Notes under the pieces: model-generated
The model's database searches: none
Told to the model about the DNA's origin: nothing
What the model saw: the letters and a program-made list of their open reading frames with translations, nothing else
Assembly (NCBI RefSeq): GCF_032102965.1
Contig: NZ_CP134880.1
Location: 3,019,246-3,083,245, forward strand
Length of the DNA: 64,000 bases
From: Demequina capsici
GTDB lineage: Bacteria > Actinomycetota > Actinomycetes > Actinomycetales > Demequinaceae
Direction: 5' to 3'
Translations under genes and position numbers: made by a program
In this document: positions 1 to 7,877 of the stretch, one piece after another
How positions within the stretch are numbered: the stretch's first letter is position 1
Layout: the number at the start of each line of letters is the position of its first letter

Positions 1-1
1 G

Positions 2-70
2 GCACGTGCGCTGCACTCTCGTGAGGAGCTCGCCCGCTTCTTCATCAACACCGTCGAAGCGCACACATGA
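2..70 (+). CDS. C-terminal end of an unidentified protein (partial)
   Basis: An open frame enters from the left edge and ends at TGA 68-70, giving 22 residues (ends FFINTVEAHT). The composition looks like protein rather than a shadow frame, but there is too little to identify a family. It lies about 95 bases upstream of hipB on the same strand. Confidence 0.4.
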   Translation, partial: ARALHSREELARFFINTVEAHT

Positions 71-130
71 CGATGTCGAGAATCACCACGACGACGATGA
101 TTAGCACCATGAATATGTGTGTTACTGATC

Positions 131-159
131 TTCACATGCACAACCGCACTCGTTATACT
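131..159 (+). promoter_or_regulatory. Promoter of hipBA, leaderless arrangement
   Basis: TTCACA (131-136) and TATACT (154-159) are separated by exactly 17 bases and each matches the housekeeping consensus at 5 of 6 positions. Transcription would start about 7 bases after the -10 box, at 166-167, which is the A of the hipB ATG, so the mRNA is probably leaderless. An imperfect dyad (GTTAT...ATAAAC) over the -10 box could be an autoregulatory operator; that part is inference. Confidence 0.75.
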
Positions 160-166
160 CATAAAC

Positions 167-562
167 ATGGCAATTAAAACGTCAACGACGGTAGAGCTTG
201 AGGAGGCCCTCGGCAAGCAGATTCGACGTGCCCGGCTCCGCCTCGACATCGACCAGGCCACCCTCGCGGACCGTGCCAGCATCTCCGTCGGCGCGCTCCG
301 CAACCTCGAAGCCGGCAAGGGCGCCCGCCTCACCACGCTTGTGCGCGTGCTGCGCTCTCTCGACCTCGAGGACTGGCTGCTCACCCTCGAACCTGAGCCC
401 GAGATCGGGCCGCTCGACCGACTCCGCGGCATCGACCAAGTCGTCGAGCCGAAGCGCGCATCGAAGAAGAAGGCCCGCACCGTCACGTCCGACAAGAGCG
501 CGAAGCCTGTGACGTACCGCCTCACGCCGAACAGCCACCCCTCGGACAAGGTCCGCGGCTGA
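167..562 (+). CDS. hipB: HipB-type antitoxin, XRE-family DNA-binding protein
   Basis: This 131-residue protein should neutralise HipA and repress the operon. An XRE-type helix-turn-helix occupies about residues 15-65 (QIRRARLRLDIDQATLADRA, then VGALRNLEAG). The tail is basic and disordered-looking (KRASKKKART). I chose ATG 167 because the hipBA promoter would start transcription there; the frame is open upstream, but that would put the promoter inside the gene. The stop overlaps the hipA start by one base (TGATG), so the two are translationally coupled. The toxin-antitoxin role is inferred from gene order and family. Confidence 0.85.
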   Translation: MAIKTSTTVELEEALGKQIRRARLRLDIDQATLADRASISVGALRNLEAGKGARLTTLVRVLRSLDLEDWLLTLEPEPEIGPLDRLRGIDQVVEPKRASKKKARTVTSDKSAKPVTYRLTPNSHPSDKVRG

Positions 563-1929
563 TGGCCGACTACACGCACGTCGACCTCCTCGGCATCCAC
601 GCGTGGGGCCGACGGGTCGGAGTCCTCACCGCATCCGAGCGCGCCCGCGGCGCCTACGTGTTCCAGTACGACCCCGACTGGCTCACCACCAGCATCGAAC
701 TCGCCCCCCTGCTCATGGCGCGGGGCGCCGGCACCGGGCGCGGACGCGACACGTTCCTGTTCCCCACGGACCAGTACAACGACATCACGTTCAAGGGCCT
801 GCCGCCGATGCTCGCCGACTCGCTGCCCGACGCGTTCGGCAACACCCTCATCGACGCGGCGCTGCGCGAGGGAGGGATCGACGGTGAGGCGACCGCGCTG
901 GATCGGCTTGCGTACATGGGCAGCCGGACGATGGGCGCGCTCACGTTCGAGCCCGCCGGCGATCCTCCCGCCGATCCGGCGACCGCGATCGACCTGCGCG
1001 AGCTCGTCGAGACAGCACGCGCCACCGTCAGCGGAGACCTCTCCACGGAGGACGGCACGTCGGCGGCGTTGAAGCACCTGCTTCAGGTCGGCACGTCCGC
1101 GGGCGGCGCCCGCCCCAAGGCTGTCGTCGCTTTCAACCCTGACACGGTCGAGCTGCGGGCCGGGAATATCGACTTGGATGTGCCTGGCTTCCAGCAGTGG
1201 CTCCTCAAGTTCGACGGGGTCGGGAAGCGGACGTCGACGTCGACCGGCCAGCGGCTCGGCGATCCACGCGGCTACACGCGCATCGAGCAGGCGTACTACC
1301 TCATGGCCCGCGCGGCGGGCTTGAACGTGCCAGAGACCGCGCTGCTCGAGGAAGGCGGTCGCGCGCACTTCATGATCCGCCGTTTCGACCGGACCGACAC
1401 GGACGAGCGTCTCCACCAGCAGTCGCTGTGTGGTCTCACCGGCTTGGACTTCAACCTGCAGCCCGACGAGGCGGGCCGCGGCAACCGCTACGAGGACTAC
1501 TTCGCGACGCTGACCAGGATGGGCGTCGACAGCGACGCGGACCGTCGTGAAGCGTTCCGGCGTCTCGTGTTCAACGTGCTCGCATCGAACAACGACGACC
1601 ACACGAAGAACTTCGCGTTCCTCATGGACTCGACTGGCGCATGGTCGCTCGCCCCCGCCTACGACCTCACCTACTCGTACAGCCCTGAAAGCCTGTGGGT
1701 GTCGTCGCATCTGATGTCTGTCGGTGGCAAGCGCGCCGGGATCACGCGACGCGACCTGATGGACTTCGCGGACCGGCAGGATGTGCCGGGCGCCGCGTCG
1801 ATCATCGACCAGGTCGAGGACGCGGTCGCGCACTGGGACGTGCAGGCCGCAGAGGCGGGAGTCTCGGCGGCGAACGTTGCGATGGTGGGCGACCGGCTCG
1901 ACGCCGTGACCGCCGAGGCCCGCGCATGA
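562..1929 (+). CDS. hipA: HipA-type serine/threonine kinase toxin
   Basis: A 455-residue HipA-family protein. Known members phosphorylate glutamyl-tRNA synthetase or other translation components and cause growth arrest or persistence when free of antitoxin. The N-terminal HipA domain covers about residues 5-115. The kinase core shows LLKFDG near residue 215, NNDDHTKNFAF near 343 (catalytic loop Asp) and LAPAYDLT near 363 (metal-binding Asp). No key residue appears missing, so it is probably active. It starts on the last base of hipB. The actual substrate cannot be read from sequence. Confidence 0.92.
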   Translation: MADYTHVDLLGIHAWGRRVGVLTASERARGAYVFQYDPDWLTTSIELAPLLMARGAGTGRGRDTFLFPTDQYNDITFKGLPPMLADSLPDAFGNTLIDAALREGGIDGEATALDRLAYMGSRTMGALTFEPAGDPPADPATAIDLRELVETARATVSGDLSTEDGTSAALKHLLQVGTSAGGARPKAVVAFNPDTVELRAGNIDLDVPGFQQWLLKFDGVGKRTSTSTGQRLGDPRGYTRIEQAYYLMARAAGLNVPETALLEEGGRAHFMIRRFDRTDTDERLHQQSLCGLTGLDFNLQPDEAGRGNRYEDYFATLTRMGVDSDADRREAFRRLVFNVLASNNDDHTKNFAFLMDSTGAWSLAPAYDLTYSYSPESLWVSSHLMSVGGKRAGITRRDLMDFADRQDVPGAASIIDQVEDAVAHWDVQAAEAGVSAANVAMVGDRLDAVTAEARA

Positions 1930-2011
1930 GCGACGGTGACGGGGCGGTCATGGCGGCCGCACGCACGTACCTCTCCCGGTAACGGCACCGAGCCAGGCTC
2001 GATTGGCGGTC

Positions 2012-2056
2012 GAGTTTGTTACGTTCCCTTTCGCGGCGGTGCAACGTAACAAACTC
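2012..2056. repeat. 14-bp perfect inverted repeat between hipA and the resolvase gene
   Basis: GAGTTTGTTACGTT (2012-2025) and AACGTAACAAACTC (2043-2056) are perfect inverted copies separated by 17 bases. The arms are AT-rich compared with the surroundings and no T-run follows, so it is not a textbook terminator. It sits between the ends of the convergent hipA and resolvase genes. It could be a terminator, a recombination site or a leftover element end. Confidence 0.6.
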
Positions 2057-2176
2057 TGCTTCCCCAACGATGAGGAGATTCGGCGACTCGACCCCGAACG
2101 GGCCGCGGCGCTCCAGCGGGAGCACTGGACGGCTCGTTAAGAGCCCCGCTCCCGGAGCGAGCCTTGTTCGAGCACC

Positions 2177-2830
2177 TCAGCTGGCTGCTCGTGCTGCGGC
2201 GACGCGTTCGGCTGCCTTGCCGGGGTCGGTGTCGAACACCACGGTCTCGCCCGCGTCGATCTTGCGGCGCTTCTCCCGTTCGATCTCGCGGTAGACGGTC
2301 GCGCGGCCGATGTTGAACAGTTCCGCGAGCTCGCCCTGCGTGTGCTCCCCCGTCGCGTGCATCTCGACGAGGTGCTTGCGCTGCGCGGCGGTGAGCTTCG
2401 GCTTCCGGCCCTTGAGCCGGCCCTTCGCCTTCGCGACGGCCATCCCCTCGCGGGTGCGGGCACGGATCAGGTCGGCTTCGAACTCGGCGACCATGCCCAG
2501 GACGTTGAACAGGAGCCGGCCGACCGGGTCGTTCGGGTCGTGCACGGATCCGCCGAGGGACAGGGCCACCTGCTTGCGGGTGAGCTCGTCGACGATGTCA
2601 CGTGCGTCCGGCAGGCTGCGGGCGAGGCGGTCGAGTTTCGTGACGACGAGCGTGTCGCCCGCCCGCACCGCCGCGAGAGCCTTCTCCAACTCCGGGCGAG
2701 CCCGGTTCGTACCCGTCAAACCGTGGTCGACGTAGATGTCCGCCTCAGCGACACCAAGCGCCGTGAGCGCATTCCTCTGCGCCGTGACGTCCTGGTCGAC
2801 CGTGGAGACTCGTGCATACCCGATCAGCAT
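2177..2830 (-). CDS. Serine recombinase (resolvase/invertase, Tn3 resolvase type)
   Basis: A 217-residue small serine recombinase that cuts and rejoins DNA at short dyad sites. The N-terminal catalytic domain (about 1-140) begins LIGYARVSTVDQD, with the nucleophile at Ser9, and contains TKLDRLARS. A basic linker (KAKGRLKGRKPK) leads to a DNA-binding helix-turn-helix near residues 165-185 (LAELFNIGRATVYREI). The extra tail of about 25 residues is ordinary for actinobacterial copies. No transposase lies beside it, so it may be a remnant of a Tn3-like unit or a DNA invertase; no inversion sites were recognised with confidence. The TCTCAGAAGG stretch just upstream (near 2837) could belong to a res site. 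Confidence 0.9.
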   Translation of the reverse strand: MLIGYARVSTVDQDVTAQRNALTALGVAEADIYVDHGLTGTNRARPELEKALAAVRAGDTLVVTKLDRLARSLPDARDIVDELTRKQVALSLGGSVHDPNDPVGRLLFNVLGMVAEFEADLIRARTREGMAVAKAKGRLKGRKPKLTAAQRKHLVEMHATGEHTQGELAELFNIGRATVYREIEREKRRKIDAGETVVFDTDPGKAAERVAAARAAS

Positions 2831-2898
2831 GAACCCACTGTCTCAGAAGGGGGCGACAAACGGGCTCAGCGGGTCGGGATCATCGGAGTCTGCACACG

Positions 2899-2942
2899 CG
2901 CGCACTCTTGTGCGTCGCCGTGCATGGCGCGTACTCTTGAGT
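2899..2942 (+). promoter_or_regulatory. Promoter and candidate operators of the ParS/RES module
   Basis: ACTCTTG occurs at 2904-2910 inside GCAC-TCTT-GTGC and again at 2933-2939 inside ACTC-TT-GAGT, so there are two similar dyads with centres 29 bases apart. TACTCT at 2932-2937 is placed as a -10 box for a start at the ATG at 2944, with a weak -35 (TTGTGC, 2908-2913, spacing 18). Both dyads overlap these elements, as expected for an autorepressed toxin-antitoxin operon. The binding partner is inferred. Confidence 0.5.
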
Positions 2943-2943
2943 C

Positions 2944-3561
2944 ATGAAGATGCTCCTCGAACTCGACCTCCCCGCGGGATCAACCATGCTCGTCGAGGAC
3001 GGTGCGACCCTAGAGGCTTCGCTGAACGAGGAGCTCTCGGCAGCGTTCGCGACAATCCTGGCATCCACGCCGGACTACTCGAGCGTCCCCCAGGATGACC
3101 TGGACGTGATGGTCGCGGAGTCCGGCCTCGACGCCGCCTCGCAGTCGCAGGTGCGCGCCTCCTGGGCCGAACCGAAGAAGCTCGCGCTCGCGCAGCAGGC
3201 GCGTGACGCCGAATCACTCGCCATGACCGCCCGTGCCGCACTCACCATCGCGGAAGCAGCCGACCGTGAAGGCGTGAGCAGGTCCACCGTGTCCCGACGC
3301 ATCCAGCGGCGTGAGCTCCTCACGGTCGCCGGCGCCCGCGGACGCGTGCTCCTGCCGCTGTGGCAGTTCACGCAGAAGGGGCCGCTTCCCGGTTTGGAGG
3401 AGATCATCCCGTCTCTCCTCGGCGCCGATCCGGTCGGTGTGACGAACCTCGTCGCGGCGCCTCAGGAACTTCTCGGCGGCGCGTCGATCGTCGCGTGGCT
3501 CACCGACGGCGGGGACGTCACTCCGGTGCGCGACATCGTGGAGGCCGAAGCTCGGTGGTGA
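2944..3561 (+). CDS. Antitoxin of a ParS/RES-type toxin-antitoxin pair
   Basis: A 205-residue protein with a helix-turn-helix near residues 100-122 (TIAEAADREGVSRSTVSRRI). Its C-terminal region (about 148-200, including LLGGASIVAWLTDGG) resembles the MbcA/ParS/Xre toxin-binding domain. Antitoxins of this family block the active site of their RES partner and repress the operon. The RES-domain gene follows with a 4-base overlap (GTGA), which supports the assignment. The first 90 residues are not assigned. The DNA-binding motif lies in the middle rather than near the N-terminus as in compact members. ATG 2944 fits a leaderless start. Confidence 0.75.
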   Translation: MKMLLELDLPAGSTMLVEDGATLEASLNEELSAAFATILASTPDYSSVPQDDLDVMVAESGLDAASQSQVRASWAEPKKLALAQQARDAESLAMTARAALTIAEAADREGVSRSTVSRRIQRRELLTVAGARGRVLLPLWQFTQKGPLPGLEEIIPSLLGADPVGVTNLVAAPQELLGGASIVAWLTDGGDVTPVRDIVEAEARW

Positions 3562-4196
3562 AGGTCCCGCAGAAGCCGGGCGCCCTCTCGTTCGAGCCAG
3601 CCGATCTCATGACGTATGACGGTCCGCTGTGGCGCATCGTCCGCACGACCGGCCTGTACACGCACGCCTGGAACGACGGTCGTGCTTGGGGTCCGCTCCC
3701 CGCCATGCGCTGGGATCCGCACCATCCTCCCGCTTCGGGTCAGCCTGACCGGGCCGTCCTCTACATGGCGACGACCGTCAAGGCCGCGGTCGCAGAGGCG
3801 TGGGCTAGGAAGCGCCGCATCGACGTCCGCACCGGCTCCCCCATCGTCGTCCGAGCCACACCGGCCCAGCCGCTCGACCTGCTCGACCTCACCGGCGACT
3901 GGCCGATCAGGAACGGCGGCGGCGCATCACTGCCGCATGCACCCCTCCCCGTATGCCGCACTTGGGCGCGGGCGATCCTCGACGCCCGGCCGGACCTTGA
4001 CGGCTTGTACTCGTCGTCGACGATGACGGGCGTGAACGTGACGCTGTTCCCTGCTGGCATCGCGAAGCTGCCGAGCTCGCCAGACATGGCCGCCCCCGCC
4101 ATCGACGTGAAGGTGCGGGCGCTGCTCGAGGCGATCGCTTCCGAAATCGGCTACGTGTCGGACGCGCGACCAGCGCCGGGACCCTCGGGCCAATAG
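3558..4196 (+). CDS. RES-domain toxin
   Basis: A 212-residue RES-family protein. Characterised RES toxins (ParT, MbcT types) degrade NAD+ or ADP-ribosylate a target. Visible family residues are WRIVR (Arg26/Arg29), a Glu at 80 in AAVAEAWARKR, and a Ser cluster at 152-154 in GLYSSSTMTG. The GTG at 3558 overlaps the antitoxin stop as GTGA, and an alternative GTG sits one codon earlier. Which of the two RES activities it has cannot be told from sequence. No truncation is apparent. Confidence 0.82.
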   Translation: MKVPQKPGALSFEPADLMTYDGPLWRIVRTTGLYTHAWNDGRAWGPLPAMRWDPHHPPASGQPDRAVLYMATTVKAAVAEAWARKRRIDVRTGSPIVVRATPAQPLDLLDLTGDWPIRNGGGASLPHAPLPVCRTWARAILDARPDLDGLYSSSTMTGVNVTLFPAGIAKLPSSPDMAAPAIDVKVRALLEAIASEIGYVSDARPAPGPSGQ

Positions 4197-4425
4197 GCGC
4201 CCCTTCACCGGGCACCGTTTCGGGCAGACCTATCGGGCACCCTGACTTCGTGCTCACCGGCCGCCACCAATGCTTGCTCCCCGGGAAGCCCGATAGGCGA
4301 TCGGCTAACGGACACATGGCGGGAAGACCGCGGAGCGCGGTGCCCCTGTCTGCCAATGAACCACGGCCGTCCAACGCGCACGGGTGCTGTGGACCGTGTC
4401 AGGGGTGTGAAGTAGTGTGTGAAGC

Positions 4426-5241
4426 ATGGCAAATCGAGAGCACTTCCGCCCATTTACAGGGGCGAGTGGACGCAAGATAGAGCTTGCCAACCCGCCGCTG
4501 GCGCTCGTGCTGGTCCAGATCCGCTGGCCCGAGCATGCGCGGTTGGCGCGAGACTTCGAGACGCTCGCTTTGGATTTCGGGGCGCGGCTCGAGGACTTCC
4601 CCCTGTTTGAGCGTCGCAATGAGCAGGGCATAGAGATCACGCCGCAGGGTGTCAGGCAGTTCAGCGGCGACTCCGCCTTCCAGTGGCAGACAATCGACGA
4701 AGTATGGACTGTGAGTCTTACGCGCCACTTTGTGACGGTTCACTGCATTCGGCATGCCGGCTACGGGTTTGGGGAGTTGAAGGCGCACCTGGAGCGCGTC
4801 GTTGGTCTCGTTTCGGACGTGCTGCAGGTCAAGAGCGTGAACCGCGTTGGCCTGCGCTACGTCAATCGCTTGTCGTCCCCTACAGTCCTTGCGCGTCTTC
4901 ACGAGGCATTCAAACCGGAGGTCCTTGGATACTCGCGACTGCAATGTGGTGAGGACGTCGCGCTTGCGCAGACCATGAGTCAGGCACTGTACGAGGTCGA
5001 CGATGTCAAGCTCCAGTCGCGTTCGGGCACCCTCGGCCCGGGTCAGACGGTCGATCCGTCCGTTGCGCCGCTCACTGACGAATCCTGGGTCCTCGATATT
5101 GACGCTTCGGTCGAACGCAAGGCGATTTTCGACGCGAGCGAAATCATGGCGACTGTGAGCCGTCTTGCGGATGTCGACTACGACTTCTTCACTCTGGTCG
5201 TGGAGGAAGGCGCCGAAGCCATCCTGGAGGGAGCGGACTGA
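4426..5241 (+). CDS. TIGR04255-family protein of unknown function
   Basis: A 271-residue soluble protein recognised as TIGR04255 family from its ANPPLALVLVQIRW opening (about residues 22-35), the central LVSDVLQVKSVNRVGLRYVN (about 128-147) and its length. Members are sporadically distributed, often in islands, and no biochemical function is established. No catalytic motif or membrane segment is visible. It is the first gene of a tight operon: the next gene starts on its last base (TGATG). Fewer G/C third positions than in the core genes suggest recent acquisition. The 229 bases before it hold nothing I can identify. Confidence 0.75.
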   Translation: MANREHFRPFTGASGRKIELANPPLALVLVQIRWPEHARLARDFETLALDFGARLEDFPLFERRNEQGIEITPQGVRQFSGDSAFQWQTIDEVWTVSLTRHFVTVHCIRHAGYGFGELKAHLERVVGLVSDVLQVKSVNRVGLRYVNRLSSPTVLARLHEAFKPEVLGYSRLQCGEDVALAQTMSQALYEVDDVKLQSRSGTLGPGQTVDPSVAPLTDESWVLDIDASVERKAIFDASEIMATVSRLADVDYDFFTLVVEEGAEAILEGAD

Positions 5242-5762
5242 TGCGGGCTCTTACCGCATCAACGAGCCTGGGCATGACGGGTGCCATGGCGCTTTTCAGC
5301 GTCTGGCCCGGAGTGATGGAGTCCGCGGTCTATGAAGCTCCTGCAATGCATGACGTGGAGTTCCATGCGGATTGGATGATGACCTCCGGTGGGCAGACGT
5401 CCACGTCGGGCGTCTTCATCGGCCTGCGCGCGGAGACTGACGTACCAGATGGTGCTGCGATGGCTCAACAACTGAAGGACGAGTCAGGGCTTACGGCGGA
5501 TCAACTTGGCAAGATGCTCGGTGTCACACGTCGGTCTGTGCACAACTGGGCCGCTGGTGCCGCGATTGCACCCAAGCACCAGGCGCGGCTGCAGCAACTC
5601 CACGATCTCGTGTTTGAGCTCGAGGCGACGAACCTTGCAGAACGGAGAGACATCCTCCTCGACTCCGCCACGGGCCCGAGCCTGTATCGGCAGTTCGCGG
5701 ATGGCACCACTCGGGCGGCCCGTGTCGAGTACCCCGTCCCGATGATTGAGCGGTTCGCGTAG
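5241..5762 (+). CDS. Helix-turn-helix protein of the TIGR04255 operon
   Basis: A 173-residue protein with an XRE-like helix-turn-helix near residues 78-110 (LTADQLGKMLGVTRRSVHNW). The first 70 residues have no recognised domain. After the HTH comes a helical stretch followed by LLDSATGPSLYRQFADG. It overlaps the TIGR04255 gene by one base and is followed four bases later by the third gene, so the three are probably made together. It may be the operon's regulator or a working DNA-binding subunit; neither can be shown here. Confidence 0.7.
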   Translation: MRALTASTSLGMTGAMALFSVWPGVMESAVYEAPAMHDVEFHADWMMTSGGQTSTSGVFIGLRAETDVPDGAAMAQQLKDESGLTADQLGKMLGVTRRSVHNWAAGAAIAPKHQARLQQLHDLVFELEATNLAERRDILLDSATGPSLYRQFADGTTRAARVEYPVPMIERFA

Positions 5763-5766
5763 TTCA

Positions 5767-6720
5767 ATGGGGCTTGAGGAGGAGTCGTCGCGGTTGGTCT
5801 GGGCAAGCGCTGCTCAGGGCGACATTCTCGCCTTCAGCGAAGTTCACTTCCTCGAAGGGCCGTCCGGGCCGCCTGAAAAGTATCTTCCGGAGGTCGGCAT
5901 CGCGCTGATGAGCCAGACTTGCGACCTCGTCAGGGGTCGGCCGGAAGATCGTGTACTCATAGCGCCTGTCCGACATGCGCTCGACGCTGCGGAGTGGTCG
6001 GCCATCAAGCGCGGCCAGAAGCCGCTCCTGGTGCTCGTGGGTGAGAATCTGGACCTTGTCGCTGAAGTGGACCGAATGGTCTCAGTACCGCGCTCACGGC
6101 TCGGGGACACGCAAGTCATTGACCGCACGTGTACGAAGCAGAGCGGCAAAGATGCTGCGCTGCTCGCGGCGAGGATAGCCCGCGCTCTCTCTCGCTTCGC
6201 CTTCCCGGACCTCGTCCACCAGGCTCTTCGACGCCTGCAGAAGAAGATCCAACTGGGCTATGGGAAGACCACCTTCTTCGCTCAGACGCTCGAAGTGATC
6301 GACGAGTTTCGAGTTGCGAGCGCTGGATGGGAGAACCCGGCCTCGGACCTGACGCTTTACGCGATCATCGGCGCCGAAGCGCTGCCTGATGCAGCATCGG
6401 CGCCGCGGGGCTGGGTGTGGCAACCGTCCACAGTCGCAGGGCTCAAACCGAGCGAGCACCCGGACCACATCAAGCTTGAGCGAGTGTCGGAGCTCATCGT
6501 TATCAACATCGACGCGCGCAACGATGCCGCGCTCGTCCACTTGTGGCAGAAGTGGCAGGAGCTGCTCCAGGTCGAGTGCCTGGGCCCCGACTCGAGCGAT
6601 TCGGCCTCGGTAGAACTCGTAGTTGTCTCGGGCGACGATCTCCGTTACTCCGAGTTCGTGAGCACGCAGCCGCTCGACTTCTCGACCCTATCTCTGCTTG
6701 CCGGGGCAGGTGAGAAGTAG
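5767..6720 (+). CDS. Unknown protein with an SQTCD motif, third gene of the TIGR04255 operon
   Basis: A 317-residue soluble protein that I cannot assign to a named function. The N-terminal region has GDILAF followed by VGIALMSQTCDLVRGR near residues 45-60. Similar 'SQ-[TD]-CD' segments occur in uncharacterised island proteins. The middle contains DRTCTKQSGKDAALLAARIA. No Walker, nuclease or transmembrane pattern stands out. ATG 5767 gives a 4-base gap to the HTH gene; a TTG at 5746 would overlap it. Position and strand suggest it acts with the two upstream proteins. Confidence 0.6.
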   Translation: MGLEEESSRLVWASAAQGDILAFSEVHFLEGPSGPPEKYLPEVGIALMSQTCDLVRGRPEDRVLIAPVRHALDAAEWSAIKRGQKPLLVLVGENLDLVAEVDRMVSVPRSRLGDTQVIDRTCTKQSGKDAALLAARIARALSRFAFPDLVHQALRRLQKKIQLGYGKTTFFAQTLEVIDEFRVASAGWENPASDLTLYAIIGAEALPDAASAPRGWVWQPSTVAGLKPSEHPDHIKLERVSELIVINIDARNDAALVHLWQKWQELLQVECLGPDSSDSASVELVVVSGDDLRYSEFVSTQPLDFSTLSLLAGAGEK

Positions 6721-6983
6721 TCTCGTTGCCGCGCGTTGGTCGCACGCCAATCAGAAGCGCCCGGGCCTGCCCCACGATCGATTGACTGGGGTGGTCAGGC
6801 CGCGAGGGCGACCTGTTGGGTAGCGCAGTCGGCGACATGGTGGAGTTCTGTAGCCGACGCACCTCTGGCGGTTGCTCCGGGCTGACCCAGGTGGGTTTGC
6901 CGGCGCCCGAGTAACCCGCTTGCTCGGCTGACGCTTCTGCATTCCCAAACCAACCGCGGTTCCGTCGTCTTGCGACGCGCCAA

Positions 6984-7877
6984 TCAGTCGGGCCGCTGGA
7001 GGTGGCGCGGCTTCGCTTCATACAAATGCCGATCGATCACGAGCGCCTTCACCTTCCGGGATCCGATTGTCGTGTTCCGGAGGTAACGGGTGGCATTGCC
7101 GTCGAATGCGATCCCCTTCAACGCGTAGACCACTGCTGATGCGCCGGGCCATCCAAGCAGGTCGGCCACGACGTTCGGCTCGAACTTGACCACGTCCGTC
7201 CGCCCGCCTGGTATGTGCACGAAGCCAAAGCTGCCGATCCTCAATGCGCCAGGCCTTGGATCGTCGAGGTCGAGCGTGGCGCGCCCCGACTCGACGCAAC
7301 CTCGAATGCATGCCAGCACGGTGCTGGCGTCGGAGCCGAGCGCCACCCGGGTCGACGTCTGCTCGAGACCGTTCGGGGTCCATGCCGGAGATGGCGCAAG
7401 TAGGGGCTCCATCGAGACCCACACCTGACGTGCGCTTGCGAAGCGCTTCAGGCCGCGCGTGACTCCTGTGAGGTCGCTCACACGCACTCGCCTTCCACCG
7501 TCGTGGAAGACCCACTCTGCGCCGTCGGTGTAGATCAGATTCGACAGGCGTGACAGCTCGGCGTACTGGCGGTGGTTCGGGTTGCTGGGGCGCCACTCGA
7601 ACGGCTCGAGGCCTGCGTTACGCGCCTTGACTTCGACGAAGCCCACTTGTCGGTCGTTGATGTACACCGCGAAGTCGGGCCGTCGGCTCAGTACCTCGAT
7701 GTTGAACTCGGGAGTGACGGCGATGGCGCACCCTGTGATCTGCTCGAGTGCATCCTTGAGAAACGCCGCGACGGGCACCGCCACTTGTCGTTCTGGCTGG
7801 CTGTTCGCATGCGTCAGGTTGTCATCGATCCACCTGAGCATGCGCGCATAGATGGGCGCGACTTCGTTCGCCGTCAC
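6984..7877 (-). CDS. PD-(D/E)XK nuclease-like protein, restriction-related
   Basis: A 297-residue protein. GTG 7877 is chosen as start because a GGAGG sits 7 bases upstream of it; the frame stays open further upstream but has no such site. Residues 66-84 carry RPDFAVY...GFVEVKA, a PD-(D/E)XK nuclease signature (Asp68, Glu82, Lys84), with an upstream Glu at 45 or 57. Similar modules form the N-terminus of type I and type IIG restriction enzymes. Here no methylase or helicase domain follows. The C-terminal part (about 230-297, ending HLYEAKPRHLQ) is unrecognised. It could be a stand-alone nuclease or a cut-down restriction protein. It reads toward the unknown operon. Confidence 0.6.
   Translation of the reverse strand: MTANEVAPIYARMLRWIDDNLTHANSQPERQVAVPVAAFLKDALEQITGCAIAVTPEFNIEVLSRRPDFAVYINDRQVGFVEVKARNAGLEPFEWRPSNPNHRQYAELSRLSNLIYTDGAEWVFHDGGRRVRVSDLTGVTRGLKRFASARQVWVSMEPLLAPSPAWTPNGLEQTSTRVALGSDASTVLACIRGCVESGRATLDLDDPRPGALRIGSFGFVHIPGGRTDVVKFEPNVVADLLGWPGASAVVYALKGIAFDGNATRYLRNTTIGSRKVKALVIDRHLYEAKPRHLQRPD

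Noticed and set aside
2829..2855. Tn3-type terminal inverted repeat near TCTCAGAAGG
   Set aside because: The match to Tn3-family ends is partial and no second end or transposase is in the window.
6721..6983. Insertion-sequence remnant bounded by two CAATCAG-containing repeats (near 6750 and 6980)
   Set aside because: The shared segment is only about 9-10 bases and imperfect, and no transposase motif is readable in between.
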